Both the position numbers and the translations under genes were made by a program. Positions 40,682-49,738 of a DNA stretch of 64,000 nt are shown in pieces. The DNA lies in assembly GCA_905210085.1 (NCBI GenBank), contig CAJLVJ010000002.1, positions 16,413-80,412 on the forward strand, written 5' to 3'. Each line of letters opens with the position of its first letter. The first letter of the stretch is position 1. The notes beneath the pieces are model-generated. The model worked only from the letters and a program-made list of their open reading frames with translations, had not been told where the DNA came from and did no database searches. This stretch comes from an uncultured Collinsella sp. (GTDB lineage Bacteria > Actinomycetota > Coriobacteriia > Coriobacteriales > Coriobacteriaceae).

Positions 40682-42010
40682 TTACTGCTCGGGTTCTTCG
40701 ACTTTATCGATGGTCCAGGCGGCTCCGAGGCCGCCGGTGGTGTTGCGGCGGATGCGCACGGTGACTTCGTGGCGCTCGCCGGCCTGCGTGTAGTGCAGGG
40801 GGAAGCTTGCGCGGTTTCGCGCGGCCTCGATGGTACCGCGCTCGCGGGCGATCCAGTAGTACTCGCCGACGATGCCGAGCGTGTCGGCGCCGTAGGGGAG
40901 ATAGGTCGACAGCTGGTGCAGAAGCGGGCCGGGGCAGAAGACCTCGGTTGCGAAATCGATGGGGAAGTCCTTGGGGATGGTCGGTGCTGCGGGTGCGGGG
41001 GCCGGTGCTGCAGCGGGGGCCGGAGACGGTGCCGGTGCGGGAATTTGGTCGCAAACAGCGGCGGGCACGGATTCGATGACGGGTGCGGGCTCCGGCGTCG
41101 CTTCCGGCTTGATCGTGGAATCTGCGGGCTCCAGCGTCGTCTTCGGCTTGGTTGTGGAATCTGCGGGCTTCACGGTGACGGGCGCGTCTGCAACTGCGGT
41201 TTCAACCTCAACCTGCGTCGCGTTCTCGTTCTCGACGCTCGACTTTGCCTCGATGGGCGTGGATGCCATGGTGGTGATGCCGGCGTTGGCGTTCTCGGGG
41301 TCATAGACGACCGTGAGCGAGATGGCGGGCTGCGGCGTCTCGGGCTCCGGCGCCGACTCGGTAGCGTCTTGATCTGCGGGCTCGTCGGACTGATCGTCTT
41401 CGGCCTCGTTGCCAAAGACATCGCTGTTTTGGAACGCAGACGTCTCGGTTTGGTCAGCAGCTTCTTCGGTTGTCGACTTGGGAGCCTCGTTGAGCTCCAC
41501 AGTGGCTTCCTGCTTGGATATGACTTTGGGATCGGTCATGGCGGCGATTTCGGTTTCGGCTTCTGCCGTTACCTCAATAGCGACTTCGATCTCTGTCTCG
41601 GGCTCGGATTCCGGCACGGCTTCAACCATGGCTTCGGGCTTGGGACGCACGGCCTTGAGGTCCTTCTCACCGCGCTTTTTCTTTTTGTAGGACTGCTTAG
41701 CGCCCTTGGCTGCCTTGGGCTTGTCCTCGCCCTTGGCAAGGGCGGCATCCCAAGCCTCGTTGGCGATGACGGTGGCGTACAGGCGGCCGCCCTTAAAGAC
41801 AGTCAGTTTAATGCAGTCGTCGAGCTCCTCGAGCAGCTCGCGCGTGGACTCAAAGCCCAGGTCATAAGCGGTCATGTCGCCTGCGGCGAGCGCCTCCTCG
41901 ACCTGTGTCATAAACGTTTGCTTGCCGCACCCAATCGCGTCGCGCAGCAGGCGATACAGATAGATGTGGTTGCCCAGCGAAAGCGTGGGCCTAACTATTG
42001 TCTTGCTCAT
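40682..42010 (-). CDS. Large acidic protein with N- and C-terminal domains, function unknown
   Basis: 442 aa. Residues 1-95 look folded (helical, ending in LGFESTRELLEELDDCIKLTVFKGGRLYATVI) and resemble an OST-HTH/LOTUS-like winged-helix module, a tentative suggestion only. Residues 100-350 are low-complexity, rich in Glu, Ala, Pro and Thr with repeats of ADST-KP. The last 90 residues are again globular (LLHQLSTYLPYGADTLGIVGEYYWIAR ... VTVRIRRNTTGG). No signal peptide. GAGGAG precedes the ATG. Possibly an RNA-associated protein; unproven. Confidence 0.6.
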   Translation of the reverse strand: MSKTIVRPTLSLGNHIYLYRLLRDAIGCGKQTFMTQVEEALAAGDMTAYDLGFESTRELLEELDDCIKLTVFKGGRLYATVIANEAWDAALAKGEDKPKAAKGAKQSYKKKKRGEKDLKAVRPKPEAMVEAVPESEPETEIEVAIEVTAEAETEIAAMTDPKVISKQEATVELNEAPKSTTEEAADQTETSAFQNSDVFGNEAEDDQSDEPADQDATESAPEPETPQPAISLTVVYDPENANAGITTMASTPIEAKSSVENENATQVEVETAVADAPVTVKPADSTTKPKTTLEPADSTIKPEATPEPAPVIESVPAAVCDQIPAPAPSPAPAAAPAPAPAAPTIPKDFPIDFATEVFCPGPLLHQLSTYLPYGADTLGIVGEYYWIARERGTIEAARNRASFPLHYTQAGERHEVTVRIRRNTTGGLGAAWTIDKVEEPEQ

Positions 42011-42149
42011 GGCAAATCTCCTCTTTACACATGTAAAGCATCTTACCATCGCATGGCGTTCGCCATGGCGGCGCCCAAGGCAAACGGGCGCGACCGTTGC
42101 CGGTTCGCGCCCGTTATGCAGGTCGGTTATCTATGAGAGGCAATCGTAC

Positions 42150-43094
42150 TTAGTTGCCCGACGTCGTGCCCTGGCTTGAGCTGTCAGATGCCGTGCCGGA
42201 CGCGGTGCCGCTCGAGCTGTTGGTATTGCTGCTGTCGGTAGATTCCGTGCCCGATGTATTGCCGCTCGTCTGGTCGCCCGTGCTCGGCTGAGAGCCGTCG
42301 GTCGTTTGGCTTGAGTCGGTCGTGCCGGATTGCGTGTCGCTGTTGTTCGCAGAGGAATCGACGTCCTGCGATTGATTGGGGGTGTTCGATGACGAGTCAG
42401 TGGATGCGGAGGTGCCCTGCGGGTCGTCCTGCTGGCTTTGCGATTGACCTGAGCTATCCGCGTCGTGCTCGGTCGTATGCGACGAAAGGATTGGCTCGGG
42501 GCGCTCACCCAGACCCTCACCGGCGGTGGTGATAAGGATGGCGCCGGCGCAGGCGATGACCGCGACAATGGCGATGGCGATCGAGAAGACGATGACCTTC
42601 TTTTGCGTCTGACTGCGCTCTGCCGCCGCCTTGGCGCGCAGGCTGTCGGGAGCAACGCGCGCCGTGGTCGCGCGCCCCGCAATCTGGCGCATCTCCTGCG
42701 TAGTCGCGGCGCCGCCCAGGTGCTCCTCGGCATTAAACTCAACGGGCTCATAGGCGCCGGCGGGGTAGTCGACGGCGGCGTGCGTACCTTTGAGGGCTTC
42801 GGCGCTGGCAGAGATAAAGTGGCGGTAGACCTGCGAGGACACAACGGTGATAACCGAGCTCACGGCGGCACCAATTACTGAACCAGCGATACCAATCTTG
42901 GAGGCAAGCGCGACGCTCGTGGCGGCGGCTGCGGCGCCGGCGATGATCTGGGGAATGGAAATGTCATCGAACAGGCCCTTTTTGGGCGCGATGGCCATGG
43001 TCTGTCCGATGGAATGGTTCTCGTGCACGCCGTTGTTGAGCGATGCCGGCGTCATGACGCGCGTGCGTGGCGCGTCGGTGTACTTGGTTGTCAT
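42150..43094 (-). CDS. Membrane protein with Ser/Thr-rich external tail
   Basis: 314 aa. A hydrophobic Ala-rich region (about residues 40-75) and a clear membrane helix (about 155-178, VIVFSIAIAIVAVIACAGAIL) are followed by about 130 residues composed almost only of Ser, Thr, Asp, Gln, Gly and Asn. The tail is probably extracellular and disordered, like a glycosylated stalk. No known domain. GGGAGGACC precedes ATG 43094; an in-frame extension upstream has no ribosome site. Confidence 0.68.
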   Translation of the reverse strand: MTTKYTDAPRTRVMTPASLNNGVHENHSIGQTMAIAPKKGLFDDISIPQIIAGAAAAATSVALASKIGIAGSVIGAAVSSVITVVSSQVYRHFISASAEALKGTHAAVDYPAGAYEPVEFNAEEHLGGAATTQEMRQIAGRATTARVAPDSLRAKAAAERSQTQKKVIVFSIAIAIVAVIACAGAILITTAGEGLGERPEPILSSHTTEHDADSSGQSQSQQDDPQGTSASTDSSSNTPNQSQDVDSSANNSDTQSGTTDSSQTTDGSQPSTGDQTSGNTSGTESTDSSNTNSSSGTASGTASDSSSQGTTSGN

Positions 43095-43269
43095 ACGGGG
43101 TCCTCCCGGTGTAAATCTACTTCGTTTCGTGTAGCCATCAGGGTACCCACCAGATGTGAATCGTACGTGACATTTAACAGATACCATCAACTCATCAAGG
43201 GGGGCTTGCTGTCTTTGGTGCAATAGCTTGATGCTAAACTGGATTTACGATTGCGAGGTGGTTTACGTG

Positions 43270-43539
43270 ATGTACCCGTATATGACATTCGAAGACGGTA
43301 CCGAGGTCGTTCATTCTGACCTGATTGCAGATGGGGATATCGAAAAGGTTGTCGTGCATTTTGAACGACCGACGGCAGAGGGCTTCGACTCCGCTCGCTG
43401 TGAGTTGCCTTCTTACAATTGGACTATGTGGGAGGGGCATTTCACCGACGAGGAGAAGCGAGGATTTGAGACTTTTCTGAGCAATAATGCTCACCTGCTG
43501 TATCGCTACGCCGCAAACGGAGGAGCTAAAGTTGCCTAG
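43270..43539 (+). CDS. Small protein paired with DUF4160 protein
   Basis: 89 aa, acidic, cytoplasmic, no family recognised with certainty; the layout resembles DUF2442-type partners of DUF4160. It has YMTFEDGTEVVHSDLIADG at the start and a helical C-terminal part. It overlaps the downstream DUF4160 gene by 8 bases, implying coupled synthesis of two interacting proteins. GAGGTGG lies upstream of ATG 43270. A toxin-antitoxin-like role has been suggested for such pairs but is not demonstrated. Confidence 0.6.
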   Translation: MYPYMTFEDGTEVVHSDLIADGDIEKVVVHFERPTAEGFDSARCELPSYNWTMWEGHFTDEEKRGFETFLSNNAHLLYRYAANGGAKVA

Positions 43540-43810
43540 CCTATTTCTTATTGGCGGCTACAGGGTCTTCTTTTGGTCTAACGAAGCGGGCGAGCCAATC
43601 CATGTTCATGTTTGCAAGGGAGCGCCTTCAAATAACTCGGCCAAAATCTGGCTGACTCGCAGGGGAGGTTGCATTGTCGCTAATAACAAAGCGAAGATCC
43701 CCCAGAGCACGCTTGACGACCTCTGTGAAATTATCGCCGCTCAGCATGAATTGATTTGTTCTAAATGGAAGGCTTTTTTCCTTGTGGACGAGATCTCGTT
43801 CTACTGCTAA
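43532..43810 (+). CDS. DUF4160 domain protein
   Basis: 92 aa with the DUF4160 pattern: an N-terminal GGYRVFFWSNEAGEPIHVHV segment (the family's PPHFHV-type His motif reads PIHVHV) and a helical C terminus (LCEIIAAQHELICSKWKAFF). The TTG start at 43532 has AGGAG 7 bases upstream and lies inside the end of the partner gene. DUF4160 genes commonly occur as two-gene cassettes with a small partner; the molecular role is unknown. Confidence 0.68.
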   Translation: MPSLFLIGGYRVFFWSNEAGEPIHVHVCKGAPSNNSAKIWLTRRGGCIVANNKAKIPQSTLDDLCEIIAAQHELICSKWKAFFLVDEISFYC

Positions 43811-43944
43811 ACGCCATTCTGACTTCTCTTTTTCATTTTTAATCATGAGACTGCCCCATCAGCGCTGATTGAACTTGACAGTACAATGGAGGCGGACTTT
43901 ATTGCCGCTGCTCGTTGCGGCTAAACGGATGTGTTGGAGCTCGT

Positions 43945-45933
43945 ATGAACGATTTTCTAAACGGTCAAGTTGAGAACGATGGCTTTTTGCGTGTGGCGGC
44001 GGCCTCGCCGCGGATTCGCGTGGCCGATGTCGAGGGCAATGCCGAGGTTGCGCTGGCGGCTGTTCGCGAGGCTGCCGAGCGCGGCGTTCGCGCGCTGGTG
44101 CTGCCCGAGCTCAACTTGTGCGGCTATACCGCGGCCGACCTGTTCCATAATCGCACGCTGCTGCATGCCTGCGAGGCTGCTCTGGTGCATATCCTCGATG
44201 AGACTCGTGAGCTGTCGATTGTCTTTACCATCGGTCTTCCCGTTGCGGTTGCCGAGAATATCTACAACTGCGCCGCCGTGTGCTGCGCGGGCGAGCTTTT
44301 GGGCCTCACGGCCAAGAAGTATCTGCCCAACTATGGCGAGTTCTATGAGCGCCGCTGGTTTGCTCCGGCGCCCGCAGATCCTGTGTGGGTTGAGTTTGCC
44401 GGTCAGGGTCCGGTTCCGCTGGGTTCGGGGCTTCTCTACCGCTGCTGTGATGAAGGTGCCGAGGATATGGTGCTGGGCGTTGAGGTCTGCGAGGATCTGT
44501 GGGTGCCGGCGCCCCCTTCGACCGAGATGGCGCTTGCCGGTGCGACGGTGATCCTCAACCCGTCGGCCTCGGACGAGATTATCGGTAAGGCAGACTATCG
44601 CCGCAGCCTCATCTCCAATCAGAGTGCGCGCCTCTACTGTGCCTATGCCTATGCAGACGCGAGCGAGGGCGAGTCCACGACCGATATGGTCTTTGCGGGC
44701 GAGAACCTCGTCTACGAAAACGGCTCTAAGCTGGCGGCGACGAAGCTCCTTACCTGCGATATGGCGGTTGCCGATGTTGACCTCGACCGTCTGGTTGCCG
44801 AGCGCCGTCGCTCGACAACGTGGACGCGCGAGGACGATGCGCCGGAGGCCACAACCGTTGAATTTTCGTTTGAGGGCGTGCTGGTAGACGAGCCTGTCCT
44901 GCGCGATGCACTCGACATTGACCGTGTCTTCCCCCGCGCGCCCTTTGTGCCGGCTGACCATGGCGACCTGGCCGAGCGTTGCGAGACGATCCTCGATCTG
45001 CAGACTGCGGGCCTCAAGACCCGCCTTGCCCACACAGGTACCAAGGCTGCGGTCATCGGCCTTTCGGGCGGCTTGGACTCCACGCTAGCGCTGCTTGTGA
45101 CCGTGCGCGCCTTCGATGCGCTGGGGCTGCCGCGCACCGGTATCACGGCTGTGTCCATGCCCGGCTTTGGCACCACGCACCGCACCAAGTCGAATGCCGA
45201 GTCGCTTGCCCGCGACCTGGGTGTGAGCTTCCGCGAGGTTTCGATCCACGCGGCTGTGGAGCAGCACTTCAAGGACATTGAGCACGACCCGGCAGTTCAG
45301 GACGTGACCTACGAGAACAGCCAGGCCCGCGAGCGCACGCAGATTCTGATGGACTTGGCCAACCAGGCTGGCGGTTTTGTCATCGGCACGGGCGACCTGT
45401 CGGAGCTGGCGCTCGGCTGGGCTACCTATAACGGCGACCACATGAGCATGTACGCCGTCAACGCGAGCGTGCCCAAGACGCTCGTGCGTCACTTGGTGCG
45501 CTATGCTGCCGATGTCTTTGGCGGGCGTATTGCCGAGGTCTTGCTCGACATCCTCGATACGCCGGTGTCCCCCGAGCTTCTGCCGCCCACGGGCGATGGC
45601 GAGATTGCGCAGAAGACTGAGGATTTGGTGGGCCCGTACGAGTTACACGACTACTTCCTCTACTACCTGCTGCGTTTTGGCTTTGAGCCGGGCAAGATCT
45701 ACCGCATGGCGCTCAAGAGCTTCGAGGGCGTCTACGACGCCAAGACCGTCCACACGTGGCTGCGTACGTTCTATCGCCGCTTCTTTGCCCAGCAATTTAA
45801 GCGCAGCTGCCTGCCCGATGGTCCCAAGGTGGGCTCGGTGACGCTCAGCCCGCGCGGCGATTGGCGTATGCCGAGTGACGCCAGCTCACGTTTGTGGCTT
45901 GCGCAGATCGACGCGCTTAATCCGATTGATTAA
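43945..45933 (+). CDS. nadE: Glutamine-dependent NAD+ synthetase
   Basis: Final step of NAD synthesis: amidates deamido-NAD using glutamine. 662 aa with both domains. The N-terminal nitrilase-type glutaminase has Glu in VLPELNLCGY, Lys in TAKKYLPNYGEFYE and Cys in GVEVCEDLWVP. The C-terminal synthetase has the ATP motif VIGLSGGLDSTLALL and GTGDLSELALGWATYNGDHMSMYAVN. The start is ATG 43945 with TTGGAG upstream. Confidence 0.96.
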   Translation: MNDFLNGQVENDGFLRVAAASPRIRVADVEGNAEVALAAVREAAERGVRALVLPELNLCGYTAADLFHNRTLLHACEAALVHILDETRELSIVFTIGLPVAVAENIYNCAAVCCAGELLGLTAKKYLPNYGEFYERRWFAPAPADPVWVEFAGQGPVPLGSGLLYRCCDEGAEDMVLGVEVCEDLWVPAPPSTEMALAGATVILNPSASDEIIGKADYRRSLISNQSARLYCAYAYADASEGESTTDMVFAGENLVYENGSKLAATKLLTCDMAVADVDLDRLVAERRRSTTWTREDDAPEATTVEFSFEGVLVDEPVLRDALDIDRVFPRAPFVPADHGDLAERCETILDLQTAGLKTRLAHTGTKAAVIGLSGGLDSTLALLVTVRAFDALGLPRTGITAVSMPGFGTTHRTKSNAESLARDLGVSFREVSIHAAVEQHFKDIEHDPAVQDVTYENSQARERTQILMDLANQAGGFVIGTGDLSELALGWATYNGDHMSMYAVNASVPKTLVRHLVRYAADVFGGRIAEVLLDILDTPVSPELLPPTGDGEIAQKTEDLVGPYELHDYFLYYLLRFGFEPGKIYRMALKSFEGVYDAKTVHTWLRTFYRRFFAQQFKRSCLPDGPKVGSVTLSPRGDWRMPSDASSRLWLAQIDALNPID

Positions 45934-46001
45934 GGTTGGCTAAATTGAACCAATACGGGGGTTGCAAGCGTTACACTTTTGCAATCTGATGGCCCGTATC
46001 G

Positions 46002-46032
46002 CGCGGCGCTCTTGTCGGAGCGCCGCGTTTTT
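46002..46032 (+). terminator. Rho-independent terminator between nadE and aminotransferase genes
   Basis: CGCGGCGCTC and GAGCGCCGCG form a perfect 10-bp stem with a 6-base loop, followed by TTTTT. It ends only 19 bases before the aminotransferase start, so it either ends the nadE transcript or controls read-through into the aminotransferase. Confidence 0.8.
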
Positions 46033-46051
46033 CATATCGAAAGGTGGCACC

Positions 46052-47215
46052 ATGCAGGCATCGCAGCGTCTCGACCGCTTTGGCGCGGAGGTCTTCGCCT
46101 CGCTCAACAACAAGCTTCTCGCGCTGAAGGCTCAGGGCAAGACCATTTACAACATGAGCGTGGGCACGCCCGACTTTAAGCCGTACGACCACGTGGTCGA
46201 GGCGCTCACGCAAGCAGCCCAAGATCCCGAGATGTGGAAGTATGCCCTGCGTGACCTGCCCGAACTCAAGCATGCCGTGTGCGATTACTATGAGCGTCGC
46301 TTTGGCGTTTCGGGCATTACGCCGTCCATGGTGCAGTCGTGCAACGGCACGCAGGAGGGCGTGGGCCATTTGGGCCTGGCCCTGCTCGATCCGGGTGACA
46401 CTATTTTGGTTCCCGATCCGTGCTATCCGGTCTTTGAGGCGGGTGCCAAGATCGCCGATGCCAAGCTCGAGTACTATCCGCTGGTTGCCGAGCACAATTA
46501 CCTGCCCTATGTGGCGGGCATCGATCCCGAGGTGGCCGACCGTGCCAAGTACATGATCGTGTCGCTGCCCGCCAACCCGGTGGGCTCGGTGGGCACGCCC
46601 GAGATCTACGAGGAGATTATCGCTTTCGCCCGCGAGCACGACCTGCTGATCGTTCACGACAACGCATACTCGGACATCGTGTTCGACGGCGAGCCGGGCG
46701 GCAGCTTCTTGCAGTATCCCGGCGCGCTCGAGGTGGGCGTTGAGTTTTTCTCGCTTTCCAAGTCGTTTAACGTCACCGGTGCCCGCATCGGCTTTTTGGT
46801 CGGCCGAGAGGACGTGGTCTCTGCCTTTGCCAAGCTGCGCAGCCAGATTGACTTTGGTATGTTCTTCCCGATCCAGAAGGCCGCCATCGCGTGCCTTAAT
46901 GGCCCGCGCGATGAGGTCGAGGCGCAGCGTCTGAAGTACCAGGAGCGCCGCGATGCCCTGTGCGACGGTCTTGAGGGTCTGGGCTGGGAGCGACCCAACG
47001 CGCATGGCTCTATGTTTGTGTGGGCCAAGCTTCCCGGTGGTCGCACCGATTCCATGGCGTTTTGCGAGGAGCTCATGGAGAAGGCCGGCGTTGTGGTGAC
47101 GCCGGGTGCGAGCTTTGGTCCTTCGGGCGAGGGGCACGTGCGCATGGCGCTGGTTCTGCCGCCTGATCAGATCGCTTTGGCTGTCGAGGCCATTCGCGAA
47201 GCGGGCCTGTATTAG
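46052..47215 (+). CDS. Class I/II aminotransferase
   Basis: PLP aminotransferase, 387 aa, of the fold-type I group close to LL-diaminopimelate/aspartate-type enzymes. SVGTPDFKP near the N terminus, the NPVG motif in SLPANPVGSVG, Asp/Tyr in VHDNAYSDIVFDG, and the PLP lysine in SLSKSFNVTGARIGF (about residue 237) are visible. The window's lysine genes (dapH, dapB, dapA, lysA, M20 deacetylase) lack the N-acetyl-DAP aminotransferase, and this enzyme is a candidate, an inference only. AAAGGTGG precedes ATG 46052. Confidence 0.85.
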   Translation: MQASQRLDRFGAEVFASLNNKLLALKAQGKTIYNMSVGTPDFKPYDHVVEALTQAAQDPEMWKYALRDLPELKHAVCDYYERRFGVSGITPSMVQSCNGTQEGVGHLGLALLDPGDTILVPDPCYPVFEAGAKIADAKLEYYPLVAEHNYLPYVAGIDPEVADRAKYMIVSLPANPVGSVGTPEIYEEIIAFAREHDLLIVHDNAYSDIVFDGEPGGSFLQYPGALEVGVEFFSLSKSFNVTGARIGFLVGREDVVSAFAKLRSQIDFGMFFPIQKAAIACLNGPRDEVEAQRLKYQERRDALCDGLEGLGWERPNAHGSMFVWAKLPGGRTDSMAFCEELMEKAGVVVTPGASFGPSGEGHVRMALVLPPDQIALAVEAIREAGLY

Positions 47216-47358
47216 AAGGCTATTTCGACTCGTCAATAGCTCGAAACCGATTTCGTGCAGTTATTTTACGAATCCTGCAAACAATTTCGGTAAACGGTCG
47301 ATTTTTGGCTGCGAATAGGAGCATAATCAGAGTCCCGATTGGATGTATTGGGATTACG

Positions 47359-47391
47359 ACAAGCCGCTCGGGTCGTTCCCGGGCGGCTTGT
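47359..47391 (+). terminator. Hairpin in the leader of the lactate dehydrogenase gene
   Basis: ACAAGCCGC and GCGGCTTGT pair, with inner CGG/CCG pairs, followed by TTGT. It lies 26 bases before the ldh start and about 145 bases after the aminotransferase stop, so a leader attenuator is as likely as a terminator. Confidence 0.55.
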
Positions 47392-47416
47392 TTGTGGAGA
47401 GAGATGGGAGTTTCTA

Positions 47417-48367
47417 ATGGTTAACGAGAAGAAGGTCGCTATTGTCGGCTGCGGTTTCGTCGGTTCGTCTTCGGCGTTCGCACTGATGCAGAGCGGTCTG
47501 TTCTCCGAAATGGTCCTCATCGACGTGGACAAGAACCGCGCCGAGGGTGAGGCCCTGGATATCGCGCACGGCATGACGTTTGCCGAGCCGATGAAGATCT
47601 ACGCCGGCGATTATTCCGATGTCGCCGACGCCGCCATGATCGTCGTCACCGCTGGCGCTGCCCAGAAGCCCGGTGAGACCCGCCTGGACCTGGTCAACAA
47701 GAACGTCAGCATCTTTAAGTCCATTATTCCCGAGATTAAGAAGTCCGGCTTCGACGGCATTCTGCTCATCGTCTCCAACCCGGTCGATGTTCTGACCTAC
47801 GCCGCCATCAAGATGTCCGGCCTGCCCGAGGGCCACGTCATCGGTTCCGGCACCGTGCTCGACACTGGCCGCCTGCAGCAGATGCTTGGTGCCCACGTCG
47901 AGGTTGACCCGCGCGATGTCCAGGCCTATGTCATGGGCGAGCACGGCGACTCCGAGTTTGTCGCTTGGTCCAGCGCTCAGGTTGCCGGCGTTCCGCTGAA
48001 CACCTTCTGTGAGCTTCACGGCCACCTGGAGCATGAGGCTGCCGAGAAGCGCATTGCCGAGGACGTCAAGAACTCCGCCTACACCATCATCGAGAAGAAG
48101 CACGCCACCTACTATGGCGTCGCCATGGCCGTCAAGCGCATCTGCACCGCCGTTATGCGCGATGAGCAGACCGTTCTGCCCGTCTCCTCGCTCATGGTGG
48201 GCGAGTATGGCCTGTCCGATCTTGCCATCTCCATGCCGACCGTCGTTGGCCGCGACGGCGTTGTCTGCCGCGTCCCCGTGCCGCTGGACGATGACGAGCA
48301 GCATGAGCTCACCGTCTCCGCCAAGGCCCTCAAGGACATCATCGACAGCGTCGACTTCTCCTGCTAA
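47417..48367 (+). CDS. ldh: L-lactate dehydrogenase
   Basis: Reduces pyruvate to L-lactate, reoxidising NADH in fermentation. 316 aa. The NAD motif is VAIVGCGFVGSSSA; the substrate-specificity loop is AGAAQKPGETR with Gln (lactate type rather than Arg of malate dehydrogenase); the catalytic His is in MGEHGDSEF. Single gene with its own leader hairpin and a terminator after it. Consistent with a saccharolytic anaerobe. Confidence 0.93.
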   Translation: MVNEKKVAIVGCGFVGSSSAFALMQSGLFSEMVLIDVDKNRAEGEALDIAHGMTFAEPMKIYAGDYSDVADAAMIVVTAGAAQKPGETRLDLVNKNVSIFKSIIPEIKKSGFDGILLIVSNPVDVLTYAAIKMSGLPEGHVIGSGTVLDTGRLQQMLGAHVEVDPRDVQAYVMGEHGDSEFVAWSSAQVAGVPLNTFCELHGHLEHEAAEKRIAEDVKNSAYTIIEKKHATYYGVAMAVKRICTAVMRDEQTVLPVSSLMVGEYGLSDLAISMPTVVGRDGVVCRVPVPLDDDEQHELTVSAKALKDIIDSVDFSC

Positions 48368-48400
48368 ATCAAGCTCGCTAGAGCGAAAAGCTACAATGAA

Positions 48401-48434
48401 GGCGTCCGGGTCCACACGGCCCGGACGCCTTTTT
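48401..48434 (+). terminator. Rho-independent terminator of ldh
   Basis: GGCGTCCGGG and CCCGGACGCC form a perfect 10-bp stem with a 9-base loop, followed by TTTTT. Confidence 0.9.
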
Positions 48435-48450
48435 GGTGCAAAGTAACCTG
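48433..48450 (+). repeat. Direct repeat upstream of the DUF2974 gene
   Basis: TTGGTGCAAAGTAACCTG; a copy with one difference (C for T) is at 49646-49663, just after the DUF2974 gene. In this copy TGGTGCA is also the left arm of a short inverted repeat ending at TGCACCA (48464). Confidence 0.7.
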
Positions 48451-48481
48451 ACCCCAATGCACCATAGTTGATGGGAGGGCC

Positions 48482-49642
48482 ATGTCGGATTCGCCTAATT
48501 TTTTGACCTATGCCCAGACGGCGTTTGATCCGTTTGAGGAGCGGCCGTTCTGCGCGGTGGATAGCCTGGTCTTTGCGTGGTTGTCCTATTTGCGTTTGCC
48601 GGGTGATATGGCGGAGCTGACGAACTGGCAGGGCCTAGACGTACGCGAGCTGCTGCGTGCCGAGTGCTATCGGGACATGATTGACGACTTGTGGGACCCA
48701 GAGGGGAGCAGGGCCTTGCTGGAGGCCGTGGCAGCAAGCCCTCGCTACCGCGGCGTGCGCGTTTGCGGCTATCGTGCCGTGAGCGATGTGGTGGCGACAG
48801 AGCAGTTTGCAGCCATGGCGTTCCGGTTTCCTGCGGGGTTTAGTTATCTTTCCTTCCGGGGGACCGACAGCACGATTGTGGGTTGGAAAGAGGACTTTAA
48901 CATGGCGTTCCGGTGTCCTGTGCCGGCCCAGGAATCCGCGGCACGTTATGTGGACGAGGCGGCGAATGCGATTGACGGGCCGCTTTTGTGCGGAGGTCAT
49001 TCCAAGGGTGGAAACCTTGCGGTGTACGGTGCGGCAATGTGCTCCAACATCGCCCGTGAGCGAATCGAACGGGCATATTCCCATGATGGTCCGGGCTTCG
49101 TCGAGGAGTTCCTGAACGGCGACGCCTTTGCCGATCTTTCCGGTCGAATCGACAAGACGCTACCTCGGTCGTCGATCTTTGGCATGATGTTCGAGACACA
49201 GGAGGACTATGCCATCGTTGAGAGCACCGAGTTCAGCCTGCTGCAACACAATCCCTTTAGCTGGGTGGTTGATGGTCGCGACTTCGTGTACTGCGAGCGC
49301 CTGTCCGCCGGTGCTCGATACGTCGATGGCTCTATTCGCGAGATGTTGCTTGCAGTGTCGCCTAGCGAGCGCGAGCGTTTTGTAGATGCGTTGTTCTCCG
49401 TGTTTGAGGCTACGGGTGCTGAGCGGTTTGCGGATATCGCTGGGAATCTGCGCGAGAGCCTGCCCGTGATGCTCCAGGCTGCGCAAGGCTTTGACAAGGA
49501 TACGCGACGCTTTGTCTCGCAGACCATCGCGGCAATCCTTAAATGCGCATTGCTGCCCAAACGACCCCAGATCGACATGCCCGCTGCCGGCAAGAGTTTG
49601 GCAGAACAGCTCGAGGTTTGGCAGTCCGAGCTCTTGCGCTAG
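48482..49642 (+). CDS. DUF2974 (Mbeg1-like) alpha/beta hydrolase
   Basis: Lipase-like protein of 386 aa. The nucleophile elbow is CGGHSKGGNLAVYGA (GxSxG-type Ser), preceded by LSFRGTDSTIVGWKEDF and followed by YSHDGPGFVEE, all typical of DUF2974. There is no signal peptide, so it acts in the cytoplasm; the substrate is unknown. GGGAGGG precedes the ATG. The gene is bracketed by 18-bp direct repeats. Confidence 0.82.
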   Translation: MSDSPNFLTYAQTAFDPFEERPFCAVDSLVFAWLSYLRLPGDMAELTNWQGLDVRELLRAECYRDMIDDLWDPEGSRALLEAVAASPRYRGVRVCGYRAVSDVVATEQFAAMAFRFPAGFSYLSFRGTDSTIVGWKEDFNMAFRCPVPAQESAARYVDEAANAIDGPLLCGGHSKGGNLAVYGAAMCSNIARERIERAYSHDGPGFVEEFLNGDAFADLSGRIDKTLPRSSIFGMMFETQEDYAIVESTEFSLLQHNPFSWVVDGRDFVYCERLSAGARYVDGSIREMLLAVSPSERERFVDALFSVFEATGAERFADIAGNLRESLPVMLQAAQGFDKDTRRFVSQTIAAILKCALLPKRPQIDMPAAGKSLAEQLEVWQSELLR

Positions 49643-49645
49643 CCA

Positions 49646-49663
49646 TTGGTGCAAAGCAACCTG
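49646..49663 (+). repeat. Direct repeat downstream of the DUF2974 gene
   Basis: TTGGTGCAAAGCAACCTG matches 48433-48450 at 17 of 18 positions in the same orientation, 3 bases after the stop codon. Confidence 0.7.
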
Positions 49664-49738
49664 TCTTCGATGCGTCTGGGGCGGGCTCGACCGCTATACT
49701 GGTTCGTGCCGAAATCGATCTAGAACGGAATGCCGTAT

